In this document: piece by piece, positions 5,178-7,145 of the stretch
Numbering within the stretch: position 1 is the first letter of the stretch
Layout: each line of letters starts with the position of its first letter
NCBI GenBank assembly: GCA_002343545.1
Contig: DDRA01000170.1
Span: forward strand, 41,968-49,112
Reading direction: 5' to 3'
From: Bacteriovoracaceae bacterium UBA2428
GTDB lineage: Bacteria; Bdellovibrionota; UBA2428
Length of the DNA: 7,145 nt
The notes under the pieces: model-generated
Database searches by the model: none
Seen by the model: the letters and a program-made list of their open reading frames with translations, nothing else
What the model was told of the DNA's origin: nothing
Translations under genes and position numbers: made by a program

Positions 5178-6560
5178 CTACTTGAGCATCTTTCGGATGA
5201 GCCCGATGCGTTTGGCGTAGGGCCGGTAGCGGAACACGGGGTCCATCGCGAAGGGTTTGTGGATAACGCCCTTGAAGTGCGAAAAAGTCGCGAAGGAGTA
5301 GCGGCCGTGGTAGCGCCCCATCCCGCTCTCCCCGACCCCGCCGAAGGGAAGCTGGGGATTGGCCACGTGCAGGATCGTGTCGTTCACGCAGCCGCCGCCG
5401 AAGGAAACCCGCGCCAAGACCTCACGCTCGACGTTCGAACGTTTCGTAAAAAGGTAGAAGGCCAAGGGCTGCGGGCGATCCGCGACAAAGCGAAGCGCCT
5501 CTTCGAGGGTTTCGTAAGGAACGAGCGGCAAAATCGGCCCGAAGATTTCGTCGTGCAACAACGCCGAGTCGGGCGCGAGCCCCTCCACGATCGTGGGTTC
5601 GAAGTAGCGGGTCGCGCGATCCCGCCGCCCCCCGATCACAATCGAAGCCCCTTCAAGAAGTCCCTCTAAGCGATCGAAATGCTTGTCATTCACGACGCGA
5701 GCGTAGTCCGGGCTCAAAGCCGGGTCTTCGCCCAAAGCCTCGCGCAGTTCCGACGCGAGCGCCCGCTTCCAGACCTCCATCTCAGCCTTCGGCACGAGGA
5801 GGTAATCCGGCGCCACGCAAGTCTGACCGGCGTTAAAGAACTTGCCCCAAACGATACGGCGAGCCCCGACATCGAGCGGCACCCCCTCGTCGATCAGGCA
5901 GGGCGACTTCCCGCCCAGCTCCAACGTGACCGGGGTCAGGTGGCGAGCCGCCGCCTGCGCCACGACCCGTCCGAGCTTCGTGCTACCCGTAAAGAAGACG
6001 TGATCGAAGCGAAGCTCGAGCAGCCCCTGCGCGACCTCGGCCCCGCCCTCGAAAAGGTGGACCCAGGCCGGATCGAAGGTCTCCGCGACAAAGTCCTTCA
6101 GGACCGCCGAACAATGCGGCGCGAGCTCGGAAGGCTTGAGCATGACGGCATTGCCCGCCGCGATCGCGCCGACGAGCGGCGAGAGCAAAAGCTGCACGGG
6201 GTAGTTCCAAGGCGCGAGAATGAGCACGAGCCCCCGGGGTTCGGCGTAGATCAGGCTCTTGCCGGGCTTCTGAACGAGCGGGGTCGACACGCGCTTGGGC
6301 TTGGCCCACTTCGCGAGATTGCGCAGGGTCTCGTCGATATCCGTGTACAGGAACCCGATCTCGCTCGCGTAGGCCTCGAACTCGGGCTTGCCGAGATCGA
6401 GCCGGAGCGCTTCGAGAAAGCGGGGCTCAAAGCGGACGAGGACTTCCTTGAAACGTTTGAGGACCCGACGTCGGGCATCCAACTCGCGGGTCGCCCCGCT
6501 CGCGAAAAAGTCCCGCTGCCGTCGCCAACTCGCTTCGATTTCGCGCAACGTTTCCGACAT
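5178..6560 (-). CDS. class 3 aldehyde dehydrogenase (ALDH3 family)
   Basis: A 460-residue NAD(P)-dependent enzyme that oxidises aldehydes to carboxylic acids. It has the ALDH core in order: APWNYP with Asn119, KPSE at 142-145, the nucleotide-binding GSTKLG at 192-197, ELGGKSP with the general base Glu214, GQTCVAPDY with catalytic Cys248, EIFGP at 338-342 and PFGGVGESGMG at 405-415. The short length, the absent N-terminal extension and the GQTCVAPDY form place it with class 3 enzymes, which often act on fatty or aromatic aldehydes. The C-terminal tail is basic and aromatic (about 441-460). Eukaryotic fatty aldehyde dehydrogenases anchor themselves by such tails, but no membrane segment is evident here. 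The ATG at 6560-6558 gives the normal N-terminus, with no strong ribosome binding site. The substrate is unknown. Confidence 0.93.
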   Translation of the reverse strand: MSETLREIEASWRRQRDFFASGATRELDARRRVLKRFKEVLVRFEPRFLEALRLDLGKPEFEAYASEIGFLYTDIDETLRNLAKWAKPKRVSTPLVQKPGKSLIYAEPRGLVLILAPWNYPVQLLLSPLVGAIAAGNAVMLKPSELAPHCSAVLKDFVAETFDPAWVHLFEGGAEVAQGLLELRFDHVFFTGSTKLGRVVAQAAARHLTPVTLELGGKSPCLIDEGVPLDVGARRIVWGKFFNAGQTCVAPDYLLVPKAEMEVWKRALASELREALGEDPALSPDYARVVNDKHFDRLEGLLEGASIVIGGRRDRATRYFEPTIVEGLAPDSALLHDEIFGPILPLVPYETLEEALRFVADRPQPLAFYLFTKRSNVEREVLARVSFGGGCVNDTILHVANPQLPFGGVGESGMGRYHGRYSFATFSHFKGVIHKPFAMDPVFRYRPYAKRIGLIRKMLK

Positions 6561-6640
6561 GGGGCCAAACTAGTCGATGCCCCCGCGTTCCGCCATCCGG
6601 CGCGCCCGAACGTGTTCCAGTCCTTCGGCGCGGCCGCCGC
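6561..6640 (-). other. 80-base gap between aminotransferase and aldehyde dehydrogenase genes
   Basis: This short GC-rich spacer contains no gene I can support, no clear promoter pair and no T-tailed hairpin. The two flanking genes could be co-transcribed. Confidence 0.4.
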
Positions 6641-7145
6641 TTAGCGCCCGAGCAGGAAGGCCCGCAACTTCGGGGCGCCTTCCTGGATCATCTTGGTCGA
6701 GCAGCTGAACGCGAAGCGAATCGCGTTCTCGCAGCTCTCCCCAAAGGCGTCGCCGGGCGAACTGCCGAGGCCCGCCTCCGCCAGACGGTTGGAGAGCTCG
6801 TCGACGGACTTGACGCCCAAGCGCGCGAGCATCGACGGATCGACCTCGGCCCAAAGGAAAAAGGTGCCTTGCGCCCGGAACGGCTTGAGGCCCGGAATTC
6901 CGTCCAGGGCCGCCATAAGGAGATCGCGACGCTTCAGGTACTCGTCGCGCATGTACTCGAGGTGCGCGCGATCGCCCGAGACGGCCGCGAGCGCCGTCCA
7001 CTGGGCCACGCTGTTCACGCCGTTAATCGTGCAACGAAGGGCCTTCGGAACGCGGTCCTTGAAGACCGGCTCGCGGCAAACCAGGTAGCCCACGCGCAAA
7101 CCGCTCATTGCGTGGTTCTTCGAGAAGGAGAAGACGCTCACGACC
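6641..7145 (-). CDS. fold-type I (class I/II) aminotransferase, C-terminal part
   Basis: The visible 167 or so residues are the C-terminal part of a PLP-dependent aminotransferase; the 5' part lies beyond the right edge. The frame is open up to the edge, so the GTG at 7141 is an internal codon. SFSKNHAMSGLRVGY contains the PLP-binding lysine, followed by the arginine and GY typical of class I enzymes. GTFFLWAEVD, about midway through the visible part, and AIRFAFS near the end follow the family pattern; the arginine in AIRFAFS is the expected binder of the substrate carboxylate. The gene ends at TAA 6643-6641. Amino donor specificity cannot be decided from this half. An aromatic aminotransferase would suit a nearby homogentisate route, but that is speculation. 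Confidence 0.88.
   Translation of the reverse strand, partial: VVSVFSFSKNHAMSGLRVGYLVCREPVFKDRVPKALRCTINGVNSVAQWTALAAVSGDRAHLEYMRDEYLKRRDLLMAALDGIPGLKPFRAQGTFFLWAEVDPSMLARLGVKSVDELSNRLAEAGLGSSPGDAFGESCENAIRFAFSCSTKMIQEGAPKLRAFLLGR

Noticed and set aside
5679..6644. 321-codon plus-strand open frame opposite the aldehyde dehydrogenase
   Set aside because: It is a compositional shadow with no domain signature; the minus-strand gene has all catalytic motifs.
1..7145. CRISPR array, insertion sequence or transposase
   Set aside because: No regular repeat-spacer pattern, terminal inverted repeats or transposase motifs were seen in any frame.

Overview
The window joins two kinds of DNA. Positions 1 to about 1372 are about half GC in the stretches I counted. 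They hold a double helix-turn-helix regulator, a coupled small open frame and what looks like a disrupted gene at the left edge. Positions 1450 to 7145 are about two-thirds GC and densely packed with metabolic genes. A tRNA-Ala(GGC) gene at 1373-1449 sits on the boundary, with its 3' end facing the less GC-rich side. Everything I accept is on the minus strand, so transcription runs right to left. The genes suggest an aerobic, Gram-negative, GC-rich bacterium: a type II NADH dehydrogenase, an oxygen-dependent homogentisate dioxygenase, and an exported metal-binding protein with a Sec signal. I cannot place it more closely.

Read in the direction of transcription, the GC-rich half starts with the C-terminal part of a fold-type I aminotransferase that runs off the right edge. 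A class 3 aldehyde dehydrogenase follows after an 80-base gap. After a 70-base gap containing a perfect 12-bp palindrome comes a very compact four-gene set: a nitroreductase-family flavoprotein, a secreted HMA-domain protein, homogentisate 1,2-dioxygenase (TTG start) and a type II NADH:quinone oxidoreductase. The junctions in this set are an ATGA overlap, a 3-base gap and a TGATG overlap, so the four are probably one translationally coupled operon. Homogentisate dioxygenase is the ring-opening enzyme of tyrosine and phenylalanine breakdown. The other usual pathway genes (hppD, maiA, fahA) are not in the window.

The tRNA gene has its own promoter-like sequence (TTGTCA, 17 bases, TAATTA) just after the NADH dehydrogenase gene. 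Beyond it lies a 339-base non-coding stretch full of short repeats: a 16-bp near-copy of the tRNA 5' end, three GTGAA units exactly 10 bp apart, three CCAAGA units 10-11 bp apart, and several inverted repeats. Then come the regulator and the small coupled open frame. A tRNA at a compositional step, followed by repeats, a Cro/C1-type regulator and unrecognised small genes, fits the edge of an integrated element. However, no integrase is visible, so that remains inference.
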